Shown: positions 1-9,227 of the stretch, one piece after another
Position numbering within the stretch: position 1 is the stretch's first letter
How the letters are laid out: every line of letters begins with the position of its first letter
NCBI RefSeq assembly: GCF_000002995.4
Contig: NW_025062374.1
Coordinates: forward strand, 1-19,060
Origin: Brugia malayi
Lineage: Eukaryota; Nematoda; Chromadorea; Rhabditida; Onchocercidae
Direction: 5' to 3'
Length of the DNA: 19,060 nt
Program-made: the position numbers and the translations under genes
Notes under the pieces: model-generated
Database searches by the model: none
What the model was told of the DNA's origin: nothing
What the model saw: only the letters and a program-made list of their open reading frames with translations

Positions 1-298
1 AAATTGAATTAAAATCATGATTAATTGAAAGTTTTATTAATTTTGCTGATGAATTTATGCGCAAAACTTAATTCAAAAGCGTATTTTAATATTTAAACTA
101 TAAAAGACGACGCAATATACGACCAGCACTGGTACAATTCACGTAACATAGTCAATTAATTTCAAAATAAGCTTTTTTAGTAGTTTTGGCACTTAATTAA
201 AATTAAAATTGATAAATTAGAACCAATTTCCTTGTCTAATGTAAGAAAACTACAACAAATTTTAAAAAAATTCAAAATTTAAATTAATTTAAATTCTT
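1..298 (+). repeat. Satellite unit 1 (298 bp, shortest)
   Basis: Alleles 70A, 171A, 209A, 256C. Linker is S-like with a longer A run and lacks the T between the dyad arms. Core lacks A74 and T107, and the T-run has six T. With unit 62 this is the most damaged core in the window. Confidence 0.95.
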
Positions 299-600
299 AA
301 ATTGAATTAAAATCATGATTAATTGAAAGTTTTATTAATTTTGCTGATGAATTTATGCGCAAAACTTAATTACAAAAGCGTATTTTAATATTTAAACTAT
401 AAAATGACGACGCAATATACGACCAGCACTGGTACAATTCACGTAACATAGTCAATTAATTTCAAAATAAGCTTTTTTTAGTAGTTTTGGCACTTAATTA
501 AAATTAAAATTGATAAATTAGAACCAATTTCCTTGTCTAATGTAAGAAAACTACAACAAATTTTTAAAAAATTCAAAATTTAAATTTAATTTAAATTCTT
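299..600 (+). repeat. Satellite unit 2 (302 bp)
   Basis: Alleles 70A, 171A, 209A, 256C; S linker with one extra T, the same linker form as unit 42. Confidence 0.95.
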
Positions 601-899
601 AAATTGAATTAAAATCATGATTAATTGAAAGTTTTATTAATTTTGCTGATGAATTTATGCGCAAAACTTATTACAAAAGCGTATTTTAATATTTAAACTA
701 TAAAATGACGACGCAATATACGACCAGCACTGGTACAATTCACGTAACATAGTCAATTAATTTCAAAATTAGCTTTTTTAGTAGTTTTGGCACTTAATTA
801 AAATTAGAATTGATAAATTAGAACCAATTTCCTTGTCTAATGTAAGAAAACTATAACAAATTTTAAAAAATTCAAAATTTAAATTTAATTTAAATTCTT
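601..899 (+). repeat. Satellite unit 3 (299 bp)
   Basis: Alleles 171T with six T, 209G, 256T; S linker. One base is missing near 70-72 (cttattac), so allele 70 cannot be scored. The HindIII site is lost. Confidence 0.95.
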
Positions 900-1219
900 A
901 AATTGAATTAAAATCATGATTAATTGAAAGTTTTATTAATTTTGCTGATGAATTTATGCGCAAAACTTAATTACAAAAGCGTATTTTAATATTTAAACTA
1001 TAAAATGACGACGCAATATACGACCAGCACTGGTACAATTCACGTAACATAGTCAATTAATTTCAAAATAAGCTTTTTTTAGTAGTTTTGGCACTTAATT
1101 AAAATTAAAATTGATAAATTAGAACCAATTTCCTTGTCTAATGTAAGAAAACTACAACAAATTTTAAAATTTTAATAAATTCAAAACTTAAATTGAATTT
1201 AAATTTAATTTAAATTCTT
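900..1219 (+). repeat. Satellite unit 4 (320 bp)
   Basis: Alleles 70A, 209A, 256C; D linker with an expansion reading aaaacttaaattgaattt before the dyad, closely matching units 57 and 59. Confidence 0.95.
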
Positions 1220-1524
1220 AAATTGAATTAAAATCATGATTAATTGAAAGTTTTATTAATTTTGCTGATGAATTTATGCGCAAAACTTAATTACAAAAGC
1301 GTATTTTAATATTTAAACTATAAAATGACGACGCAATATACGACCAGCACTGGTACAATTCACGTAACATAGTCAATTAATTTCAAAATAAGCTTTTTTT
1401 AGTAGTTTTGGCACTTAATTAAAATTAAAATTGATAAATTAGAACCAATTTCCTTGTCTAATGTAAGAAAACTACAACAAATTTTAAATTAAAAATTCAA
1501 AATTTAAATTTAATTTAAATTCTT
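1220..1524 (+). repeat. Satellite unit 5 (305 bp)
   Basis: Alleles 70A, 209A, 256C; unique linker form ttttaaattaaaaattc. Confidence 0.95.
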
Positions 1525-1832
1525 AAATTGAATTAAAATCATGATTAATTGAAAGTTTTATTAATTTTGCTGATGAATTTATGCGCAAAACTTAATTACA
1601 AAAGCGTATTTTAATATTTAAACTATAAAATGACGACGCAATATACGACCAGCACTGGTACAATTCACGTAACATAGTCAATTAATTTCAAAATAAGCTT
1701 TTTTTAGTAGTTTTGGCACTTAATTAAAATTAAAATTGATAAATTAGAACCAATTTCCTTGTCTAATGTAAGAAAACTACAACAAATTTAAAATTTTAAA
1801 AAATTCAAAATTTAAATTTAATTTAAATTCTT
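1525..1832 (+). repeat. Satellite unit 6 (308 bp)
   Basis: Alleles 70A, 209A, 256C; linker like A with one T fewer at its start and one A more before ttc. Confidence 0.95.
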
Positions 1833-2137
1833 AAATTGAATTAAAATCATGATTAATTGAAAGTTTTATTAATTTTGCTGATGAATTTATGCGCAAAACT
1901 TAATTACAAAAGCGTATTTTAATATTTAAACTATAAAATGACGACGCAATATACGACCAGCACTGGTACAATTCACGTAACATAGTCAATTAATTTCAAA
2001 ATAAGCTTTTTTTAGTAGTTTTGGCACTTAATTAAAATTAGAATTGATAAATTAGAACCAATTTCCTTGTCTAATGTAAGAAAACTATAACAAATTTTAA
2101 AAATTCAAAATTTAAATTAAATTTAATTTAAATTCTT
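1833..2137 (+). repeat. Satellite unit 7 (305 bp)
   Basis: Alleles 70A, 209G, 256T; short first part of the linker followed by an extra AAATT-type step before the dyad. Confidence 0.95.
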
Positions 2138-2445
2138 AAATTGAATTAAAATCATGATTAATTGAAAGTTTTATTAATTTTGCTGATGAATTTATGCGCA
2201 AAACTTAATTACAAAAGCGTATTTTAATATTTAAACTATAAAATGACGACGCAATATACGACCAGCACTGGTACAATTCACGTAACATAGTCAATTAATT
2301 TCAAAATAAGCTTTTTTTAGTAGTTTTGGCACTTAATTAAAATTAAAATTGATAAATTAGAACCAATTTCCTTGTCTAATGTAAGAAAACTACAACAAAT
2401 TTTAAAATTTTAAAAATTCAAAATTTAAATTTAATTTAAATTCTT
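2138..2445 (+). repeat. Satellite unit 8 (308 bp)
   Basis: Consensus copy except 209A; linker A. Matches unit 26. Confidence 0.95.
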
Positions 2446-2746
2446 AAATTGAATTAAAATCATGATTAATTGAAAGTTTTATTAATTTTGCTGATGAATT
2501 TATGCGCAAAACTTAATTACAAAAGCGTATTTTAATATTTAAACTATAAAATGACGACGCAATATACGACCAGCACTGGTACAATTCACGTAACATAGTC
2601 AATTAATTTCAAAATAAGCTTTTTTTAGTAGTTTTGGCACTTAATTAAAATTGATAAATTAGAACCAATTTCCTTGTCTAATGTAAGAAAACTACAACAA
2701 ATTTTAAATTTTAAAAATTCAAAATTTAAATTTAATTTAAATTCTT
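2446..2746 (+). repeat. Satellite unit 9 (301 bp, core deletion)
   Basis: Carries the only core deletion larger than one base: 6 bp of the short direct repeat at about 204-209, so allele 209 is not scorable. 256C; linker B. Confidence 0.95.
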
Positions 2747-3056
2747 AAATTGAATTAAAATCATGATTAATTGAAAGTTTTATTAATTTTGCTGATGAAT
2801 TTATGCGCAAAACTTAATTACAAAAGCGTATTTTAATATTTAAACTATAAAATGACGACGCAATATACGACCAGCACTGGTACAATTCACGTAACATAGT
2901 CAATTAATTTCAAAATAAGCTTTTTTTAGTAGTTTTGGCACTTAATTAAAATTAGAATTGATAAATTAGAACCAATTTCCTTGTCTAATGTAAGAAAACT
3001 ACAACAAATTTTAAAATTTTTAATAAATTCAAAATTTAAATTTAATTTAAATTCTT
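2747..3056 (+). repeat. Satellite unit 10 (310 bp)
   Basis: Alleles 70A, 209G, 256C; linker D with a five-T run. Confidence 0.95.
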
Positions 3057-3363
3057 AAATTGAATTAAAATCATGATTAATTGAAAGTTTTATTAATTTT
3101 GCTGATGAATTTATGCGCAAAACTTAATTACAAAAGCGTATTTTAATATTTAAACTATAAAATGACGACGCAATATACGACCAGCACTGGTACAATTCAC
3201 GTAACATAGTCAATTAATTTCAAAATAAGCTTTTTTTAGTAGTTTTGGCACTTAATTAAAATTAGAATTGATAAATTAGAACCAATTTCCTTGTCTAATG
3301 TAAGAAAACTACAACAAATTTTAAATTTTAAAAATTCAAAATTTAAATTTAATTTAAATTCTT
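3057..3363 (+). repeat. Satellite unit 11 (307 bp)
   Basis: Consensus core alleles; linker B. Confidence 0.95.
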
Positions 3364-3375
3364 AAATTGAATTAA

Positions 3376-3385
3376 AATCATGATT
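3376..3385. repeat. Perfect 10-bp palindrome AATCATGATT (monomer 13-22)
   Basis: The sequence equals its own reverse complement. With a two-base bulge the dyad extends into flanking AATT runs. It contains a TCATGA (BspHI-type) site, and I saw it unchanged in every copy. A short conserved palindrome could bind a dimeric protein, but none can be named. Confidence 0.7.
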
Positions 3386-3442
3386 AATTGAAAGTTTTAT
3401 TAATTTTGCTGATGAATTTATGCGCAAAACTTAATTACAAAA

Positions 3443-3478
3443 GCGTATTTTAATATTTAAACTATAAAATGACGACGC
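3443..3478 (+). other. Potential bulged hairpin (monomer 80-115)
   Basis: GCGT at 80-83 can pair with ACGC at 112-115, and ATTTTA at 84-89 with TAAAAT at 102-107. This gives ten base pairs, a four-base bulge (GACG) on the 3' side and a 12-base A/T loop. The segment is conserved throughout the array, but so is the whole core, and no compensatory changes exist to test the pairing. It could form in a transcript or as a cruciform arm. Functional status is unknown. Confidence 0.4.
3463..3469 (+). promoter_or_regulatory. TATA-box-like TATAAAA (monomer 100-106)
   Basis: This is a perfect match to the TATAWAW consensus, directly upstream of the GC-richer patch, and present once per monomer. Such a match is easily reached by chance in a 21% G+C sequence, and no convincing initiator element is seen about 30 bp downstream. 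It marks a possible site for RNA polymerase II transcription of the satellite, no more. The following base completes ATG of the small open frame, so if transcription began about 30 bp downstream that ATG would lie outside the transcript. Confidence 0.2.
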
Positions 3479-3516
3479 AATATACGACCAGCACTGGTAC
3501 AATTCACGTAACATAG
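3469..3516 (+). other. 15-codon open frame within each monomer (monomer 106-153)
   Basis: ATG to TAG encodes MTTQYTTSTGTIHVT and covers the GC-richer patch exactly. The frame is intact in all copies I read except unit 1, where the T of ATG is missing, and unit 62, where a one-base deletion brings an early stop. No ribosome-binding context or relative is recognised, and 15 codons is within chance expectation. Its conservation follows from conservation of the whole core, so I do not call it a gene. Confidence 0.12.
3487..3498. repeat. Imperfect 12-bp palindrome ACCAG-CA-CTGGT (monomer 124-135)
   Basis: Two 5-bp arms flank a two-base centre in the most GC-rich part of the monomer (about 18 G/C of 40 at 111-150, against about 21% overall). 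It is present in every copy without change, including the otherwise divergent units 1 and 62. Its composition and symmetry make it the best candidate in the monomer for a sequence-specific protein site. It does not resemble the CENP-B box as I know it. Confidence 0.6.
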
Positions 3517-3533
3517 TCAATTAATTTCAAAAT

Positions 3534-3544
3534 AAGCTTTTTTT
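3534..3544 (+). repeat. HindIII site fused to T7 run (monomer 171-181)
   Basis: AAGCTT occurs once per monomer and its two T bases begin a run of seven. Units 3, 23 and 61 carry A171T, which destroys the HindIII site, and all three also have a six-T run, so these two changes travel together. Unit 1 has six T with the site intact. HindIII digestion of genomic DNA should therefore give a strong band near 308 bp with dimers where the site is lost. A T-run of this length could also stop RNA polymerase III, but no convincing Pol III promoter is seen. Confidence 0.85.
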
Positions 3545-3558
3545 AGTAGTTTTGGCAC

Positions 3559-3566
3559 TTAATTAA
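3559..3566. repeat. Palindrome TTAATTAA (monomer 196-203)
   Basis: This is a perfect 8-bp palindrome (PacI-type site) found once per monomer. Unit 9 carries a 6-bp deletion in the short direct repeat just after it (about 204-209). Such palindromes are expected often in DNA this AT-rich, so no function is assigned. Confidence 0.6.
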
Positions 3567-3623
3567 AATTAGAATTGATAAATTAGAACCAATTTCCTTG
3601 TCTAATGTAAGAAAACTACAACA

Positions 3624-3671
3624 AATTTTAAAATTTTAAAAATTCAAAATTTAAATTTAATTTAAATTCTT
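3624..3671 (+). repeat. Variable A/T linker (monomer 261-308), shown in consensus unit 12
   Basis: Apart from one C at monomer 282 and one at 306, this stretch is only A and T. It is built from alternating A- and T-runs followed by an inverted repeat. Almost all monomer length variation arises here, by changes in A/T run length, by the ttaataaattc form, or by small expansions before the terminal dyad. Runs of A and T spaced about one helical turn apart could bend DNA; that is inference. Confidence 0.85.
3648..3668. repeat. 21-bp inverted repeat closing the linker (monomer 285-305)
   Basis: Two copies of the arm AATTTAAATT, itself a perfect palindrome, are separated by one T. The sequence can fold as one long dyad or two short ones. 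In units 4, 25, 57 and 59 an upstream expansion adds GC-pairing ends, giving 11-bp arms that start with G and end with C around the same single-base centre. In unit 1 the spacer T is absent, leaving an unspaced 20-bp palindrome. A/T dyads of this kind extrude cruciforms readily, and such features have been discussed for centromeric satellites; relevance here is inference. Confidence 0.7.
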
Positions 3672-3979
3672 AAATTGAATTAAAATCATGATTAATTGAA
3701 AGTTTTATTAATTTTGCTGATGAATTTATGCGCAAAACTTAATTACAAAAGCGTATTTTAATATTTAAACTATAAAATGACGACGCAATATACGACCAGC
3801 ACTGGTACAATTCACGTAACATAGTCAATTAATTTCAAAATAAGCTTTTTTTAGTAGTTTTGGCACTTAATTAAAATTAGAATTGATAAATTAGAACCAA
3901 TTTCCTTGTCTAATGTAAGAAAACTACAACAAATTTTAAAATTTTAAAAATTCAAAATTTAAATTTAATTTAAATTCTT
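3672..3979 (+). repeat. Satellite unit 13 (308 bp, consensus copy)
   Basis: Appears identical to unit 12. Confidence 0.95.
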
Positions 3980-4287
3980 AAATTGAATTAAAATCATGAT
4001 TAATTGAAAGTTTTATTAATTTTGCTGATGAATTTATGCGCAAAACTTAATTACAAAAGCGTATTTTAATATTTAAACTATAAAATGACGACGCAATATA
4101 CGACCAGCACTGGTACAATTCACGTAACATAGTCAATTAATTTCAAAATAAGCTTTTTTTAGTAGTTTTGGCACTTAATTAAAATTAGAATTGATAAATT
4201 AGAACCAATTTCCTTGTCTAATGTAAGAAAACTACAACAAATTTTAAAATTTTAAAAATTCAAAATTTAAATTTAATTTAAATTCTT
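3980..4287 (+). repeat. Satellite unit 14 (308 bp, consensus copy)
   Basis: Appears identical to units 12 and 13. Confidence 0.95.
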
Positions 4288-4600
4288 AAATTGAATTAAA
4301 ATCATGATTAATTGAAAGTTTTATTAATTTTGCTGATGAATTTATGCGCAAAACTTAATTACAAAAGCGTATTTTAATATTTAAACTATAAAATGACGAC
4401 GCAATATACGACCAGCACTGGTACAATTCACGTAACATAGTCAATTAATTTCAAAATAAGCTTTTTTTAGTAGTTTTGGCACTTAATTAAAATTAGAATT
4501 GATAAATTAGAACCAATTTCCTTGTCTAATGTAAGAAAACTACAACAAATTTTAAAATTTTAAAAATTCAAAATTAAATTTAAATTTAATTTAAATTCTT
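4288..4600 (+). repeat. Satellite unit 15 (313 bp)
   Basis: Consensus core; linker A with a 5-bp extra step (aaaattaaattt) before the dyad. Confidence 0.95.
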
Positions 4601-4901
4601 AAATTGAATTAAAATCATGATTAATTGAAAGTTTTATTAATTTTGCTGATGAATTTATGCGCAAAACTTAATTACAAAAGCGTATTTTAATATTTAAACT
4701 ATAAAATGACGACGCAATATACGACCAGCACTGGTACAATTCACGTAACATAGTCAATTAATTTCAAAATAAGCTTTTTTTAGTAGTTTTGGCACTTAAT
4801 TAAAATTAAAATTGATAAATTAGAACCAATTTCCTTGTCTAATGTAAGAAAACTATAACAAATTTTAAAAAATTCAAAATTTAAATTTAATTTAAATTCT
4901 T
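4601..4901 (+). repeat. Satellite unit 16 (301 bp)
   Basis: Alleles 70A, 209A, 256T; linker S. Same allele and linker combination as unit 58. Confidence 0.95.
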
Positions 4902-5215
4902 AAATTGAATTAAAATCATGATTAATTGAAAGTTTTATTAATTTTGCTGATGAATTTATGCGCAAAACTTAATTACAAAAGCGTATTTTAATATTTAAAC
5001 TATAAAATGACGACGCAATATACGACCAGCACTGGTACAATTCACGTAACATAGTCAATTAATTTCAAAATAAGCTTTTTTTAGTAGTTTTGGCACTTAA
5101 TTAAAATTAAAATTGATAAATTAGAACCAATTTCCTTGTCTAATGTAAGAAAACTACAACAAATTTTAAAATTTTAATAAATTCAAAATTAAATTTAAAT
5201 TTAATTTAAATTCTT
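4902..5215 (+). repeat. Satellite unit 17 (314 bp)
   Basis: Alleles 70A, 209A, 256C; linker D with the 5-bp extra step. The linker matches that of unit 43. Confidence 0.95.
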
Positions 5216-5522
5216 AAATTGAATTAAAATCATGATTAATTGAAAGTTTTATTAATTTTGCTGATGAATTTATGCGCAAAACTTAATTACAAAAGCGTAT
5301 TTTAATATTTAAACTATAAAATGACGACGCAATATACGACCAGCACTGGTACAATTCACGTAACATAGTCAATTAATTTCAAAATAAGCTTTTTTTAGTA
5401 GTTTTGGCACTTAATTAAAATTAGAATTGATAAATTAGAACCAATTTCCTTGTCTAATGTAAGAAAACTATAACAAATTTTAAATTTTAAAAATTCAAAA
5501 TTTAAATTTAATTTAAATTCTT
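5216..5522 (+). repeat. Satellite unit 18 (307 bp)
   Basis: Alleles 70A, 209G, 256T; linker B. Same type as unit 44, which likewise follows a 314-bp D copy. Confidence 0.95.
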
Positions 5523-5829
5523 AAATTGAATTAAAATCATGATTAATTGAAAGTTTTATTAATTTTGCTGATGAATTTATGCGCAAAACTTAATTACAAA
5601 AGCGTATTTTAATATTTAAACTATAAAATGACGACGCAATATACGACCAGCACTGGTACAATTCACGTAACATAGTCAATTAATTTCAAAATAAGCTTTT
5701 TTTAGTAGTTTTGGCACTTAATTAAAATTAGAATTGATAAATTAGAACCAATTTCCTTGTCTAATGTAAGAAAACTACAACAAATTTTAAATTTTAAAAA
5801 TTCAAAATTTAAATTTAATTTAAATTCTT
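5523..5829 (+). repeat. Satellite unit 19 (307 bp)
   Basis: Consensus core; linker B. Confidence 0.95.
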
Positions 5830-6137
5830 AAATTGAATTAAAATCATGATTAATTGAAAGTTTTATTAATTTTGCTGATGAATTTATGCGCAAAACTTTA
5901 TTACAAAAGCGTATTTTAATATTTAAACTATAAAATGACGACGCAATATACGACCAGCACTGGTACAATTCACGTAACATAGTCAATTAATTTCAAAATA
6001 AGCTTTTTTTAGTAGTTTTGGCACTTAATTAAAATTAGAATTGATAAATTAGAACCAATTTCCTTGTCTAATGTAAGAAAACTACAACAAATTTTAAATT
6101 TTTAAAAATTCAAAATTTAAATTTAATTTAAATTCTT
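5830..6137 (+). repeat. Satellite unit 20 (308 bp)
   Basis: 70T, 209G, 256C; linker C. Appears identical to unit 41. Confidence 0.95.
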
Positions 6138-6445
6138 AAATTGAATTAAAATCATGATTAATTGAAAGTTTTATTAATTTTGCTGATGAATTTATGCGCA
6201 AAACTTAATTACAAAAGCGTATTTTAATATTTAAACTATAAAATGACGACGCAATATACGACCAGCACTGGTACAATTCACGTAACATAGTCAATTAATT
6301 TCAAAATAAGCTTTTTTTAGTAGTTTTGGCACTTAATTAAAATTAGAATTGATAAATTAGAACCAATTTCCTTGTCTAATGTAAGAAAACTACAACAAAT
6401 TTTAAAATTTTAAAAATTCAAAATTTAAATTTAATTTAAATTCTT
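6138..6445 (+). repeat. Satellite unit 21 (308 bp, consensus copy)
   Basis: Consensus at all sites; linker A. Confidence 0.95.
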
Positions 6446-6753
6446 AAATTGAATTAAAATCATGATTAATTGAAAGTTTTATTAATTTTGCTGATGAATT
6501 TATGCGCAAAACTTTATTACAAAAGCGTATTTTAATATTTAAACTATAAAATGACGACGCAATATACGACCAGCACTGGTACAATTCACGTAACATAGTC
6601 AATTAATTTCAAAATAAGCTTTTTTTAGTAGTTTTGGCACTTAATTAAAATTAGAATTGATAAATTAGAACCAATTTCCTTGTCTAATGTAAGAAAACTA
6701 CAACAAATTTTAAAATTTTAAAAATTCAAAATTTAAATTTAATTTAAATTCTT
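6446..6753 (+). repeat. Satellite unit 22 (308 bp)
   Basis: Consensus except 70T; linker A. Confidence 0.95.
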
Positions 6754-7062
6754 AAATTGAATTAAAATCATGATTAATTGAAAGTTTTATTAATTTTGCT
6801 GATGAATTTATGCGCAAAACTTAATTACAAAAGCGTATTTTAATATTTAAACTATAAAATGACGACGCAATATACGACCAGCACTGGTACAATTCACGTA
6901 ACATAGTCAATTAATTTCAAAATTAGCTTTTTTAGTAGTTTTGGCACTTAATTAAAATTAGAATTGATAAATTAGAACCAATTTCCTTGTCTAATGTAAG
7001 AAAACTACAACAAATTTTTAAATTTTTAAAAAATTCAAAATTTAAATTTAATTTAAATTCTT
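6754..7062 (+). repeat. Satellite unit 23 (309 bp)
   Basis: 171T with a six-T run, so the HindIII site is lost; 70A, 209G, 256C; linker like C with one extra T and A. Confidence 0.95.
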
Positions 7063-7370
7063 AAATTGAATTAAAATCATGATTAATTGAAAGTTTTATT
7101 AATTTTGCTGATGAATTTATGCGCAAAACTTAATTACAAAAGCGTATTTTAATATTTAAACTATAAAATGACGACGCAATATACGACCAGCACTGGTACA
7201 ATTCACGTAACATAGTCAATTAATTTCAAAATAAGCTTTTTTTAGTAGTTTTGGCACTTAATTAAAATTAGAATTGATAAATTAGAACCAATTTCCTTGT
7301 CTAATGTAAGAAAACTACAACAAATTTTAAATTTTTAAAAATTCAAAATTTAAATTTAATTTAAATTCTT
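7063..7370 (+). repeat. Satellite unit 24 (308 bp)
   Basis: Consensus core; linker C. Confidence 0.95.
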
Positions 7371-7687
7371 AAATTGAATTAAAATCATGATTAATTGAAA
7401 GTTTTATTAATTTTGCTGATGAATTTATGCGCAAAACTTAATTACAAAAGCGTATTTTAATATTTAAACTATAAAATGACGACGCAATATACGACCAGCA
7501 CTGGTACAATTCACGTAACATAGTCAATTAATTTCAAAATAAGCTTTTTTTAGTAGTTTTGGCACTTAATTAAAATTAGAATTGATAAATTAGAACCAAT
7601 TTCCTTGTCTAATGTAAGAAAACTACAACAAATTTTAATTTTAATAAATTCAAAATTAAATTGAATTTAAATTTAATTTAAATTCTT
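7371..7687 (+). repeat. Satellite unit 25 (317 bp)
   Basis: Consensus core; shortened D linker (ttttaattttaataaattc) plus an expansion reading aaattgaattt, which gives the dyad 11-bp arms. Confidence 0.95.
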
Positions 7688-7995
7688 AAATTGAATTAAA
7701 ATCATGATTAATTGAAAGTTTTATTAATTTTGCTGATGAATTTATGCGCAAAACTTAATTACAAAAGCGTATTTTAATATTTAAACTATAAAATGACGAC
7801 GCAATATACGACCAGCACTGGTACAATTCACGTAACATAGTCAATTAATTTCAAAATAAGCTTTTTTTAGTAGTTTTGGCACTTAATTAAAATTAAAATT
7901 GATAAATTAGAACCAATTTCCTTGTCTAATGTAAGAAAACTACAACAAATTTTAAAATTTTAAAAATTCAAAATTTAAATTTAATTTAAATTCTT
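7688..7995 (+). repeat. Satellite unit 26 (308 bp)
   Basis: Consensus except 209A; linker A. Confidence 0.95.
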
Positions 7996-8303
7996 AAATT
8001 GAATTAAAATCATGATTAATTGAAAGTTTTATTAATTTTGCTGATGAATTTATGCGCAAAACTTAATTACAAAAGCGTATTTTAATATTTAAACTATAAA
8101 ATGACGACGCAATATACGACCAGCACTGGTACAATTCACGTAACATAGTCAATTAATTTCAAAATAAGCTTTTTTTAGTAGTTTTGGCACTTAATTAAAA
8201 TTAGAATTGATAAATTAGAACCAATTTCCTTGTCTAATGTAAGAAAACTACAACAAATTTTAAAATTTTAAAAATTCAAAATTTAAATTTAATTTAAATT
8301 CTT
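7996..8303 (+). repeat. Satellite unit 27 (308 bp, consensus copy)
   Basis: Consensus at all sites; linker A. Confidence 0.95.
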
Positions 8304-8611
8304 AAATTGAATTAAAATCATGATTAATTGAAAGTTTTATTAATTTTGCTGATGAATTTATGCGCAAAACTTAATTACAAAAGCGTATTTTAATATTTAA
8401 ACTATAAAATGACGACGCAATATACGACCAGCACTGGTACAATTCACGTAACATAGTCAATTAATTTCAAAATAAGCTTTTTTTAGTAGTTTTGGCACTT
8501 AATTAAAATTAGAATTGATAAATTAGAACCAATTTCCTTGTCTAATGTAAGAAAACTACAACAAATTTTAAAATTTTAAAAATTCAAAATTTAAATTTAA
8601 TTTAAATTCTT
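8304..8611 (+). repeat. Satellite unit 28 (308 bp, consensus copy)
   Basis: Consensus at all sites; linker A. Appears identical to unit 27. Confidence 0.95.
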
Positions 8612-8920
8612 AAATTGAATTAAAATCATGATTAATTGAAAGTTTTATTAATTTTGCTGATGAATTTATGCGCAAAACTTAATTACAAAAGCGTATTTTA
8701 ATATTTAAACTATAAAATGACGACGCAATATACGACCAGCACTGGTACAATTCACGTAACATAGTCAATTAATTTCAAAATAAGCTTTTTTTAGTAGTTT
8801 TGGCACTTAATTAAAATTAGAATTGATAAATTAGAACCAATTTCCTTGTCTAATGTAAGAAAACTACAACAAATTTTAAAATTTTAATAAATTCAAAATT
8901 TAAATTTAATTTAAATTCTT
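8612..8920 (+). repeat. Satellite unit 29 (309 bp)
   Basis: Consensus core; linker D without expansion. Confidence 0.95.
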
Positions 8921-9227
8921 AAATTGAATTAAAATCATGATTAATTGAAAGTTTTATTAATTTTGCTGATGAATTTATGCGCAAAACTTAATTACAAAAG
9001 CGTATTTTAATATTTAAACTATAAAATGACGACGCAATATACGACCAGCACTGGTACAATTCACGTAACATAGTCAATTAATTTCAAAATAAGCTTTTTT
9101 TAGTAGTTTTGGCACTTAATTAAAATTAGAATTGATAAATTAGAACCAATTTCCTTGTCTAATGTAAGAAAACTACAACAAATTTAAATTTTAAAAAATT
9201 CAAAATTTAAATTTAATTTAAATTCTT
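8921..9227 (+). repeat. Satellite unit 30 (307 bp)
   Basis: Consensus core; linker like B with one T fewer at its start and one A more before ttc. Confidence 0.95.

Larger units (their letters stand above)
3364..3623 (+). repeat. Conserved monomer core (monomer 1-260), shown in consensus unit 12
   Basis: This 260-bp segment is almost the same in every copy. Across 62 copies I see only four recurring substitution sites (70, 171, 209, 256), a T6/T7 length change at 175-181, one 6-bp deletion (unit 9), a one-base loss near 70-72 in unit 3, and a few single-base changes confined to units 1 and 62. The segment holds all the G+C-richer sequence of the monomer and all six CpG dinucleotides. The contrast with the linker could reflect selection on a protein-binding core, or simply higher slippage in the A/T linker. 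Confidence 0.9.
3364..3671 (+). repeat. Satellite unit 12 (308 bp, consensus copy)
   Basis: Consensus at all four sites with linker A. Used here as the reference copy for sub-features. First of three identical adjacent copies. Confidence 0.95.

Noticed and set aside
3409..3415. CTGATGA in each monomer, matching the conserved box of a hammerhead ribozyme; several animal satellites carry hammerheads.
   Set aside because: No stem II followed by GAAA lies downstream at a sensible distance. The nearest upstream GAAA (monomer 27-30) leaves only about 15 bases before the box, too few for stem III, the cleavage site and stem I. The reverse strand has no CTGATGA.
3443..3469. Autonomous replication (ARS-type) consensus in the A/T core.
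   Set aside because: The closest 11-mers such as TTTTAATATTT miss key positions of the yeast consensus, and near-matches are expected at this base composition.
3487..3498. CENP-B-box-like site at the GC-rich palindrome.
   Set aside because: The sequence does not share the essential CENP-B box bases; only the general idea of a conserved GC-richer site in an AT-rich satellite is similar.
3496..3506. GGTACAATTCA resembles an RNA polymerase III B box / tRNA T-loop, with a T7 run downstream, suggesting a tRNA-derived SINE origin.
   Set aside because: It has about three mismatches to the B-box consensus, no A box at a fitting distance upstream, and no T-stem pairing around it.
3364..3671. Protein-coding genes on either strand.
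   Set aside because: Stops are dense in all frames, 307- and 308-bp periods shift the frame at each copy, and the only tidy frame is 15 codons.
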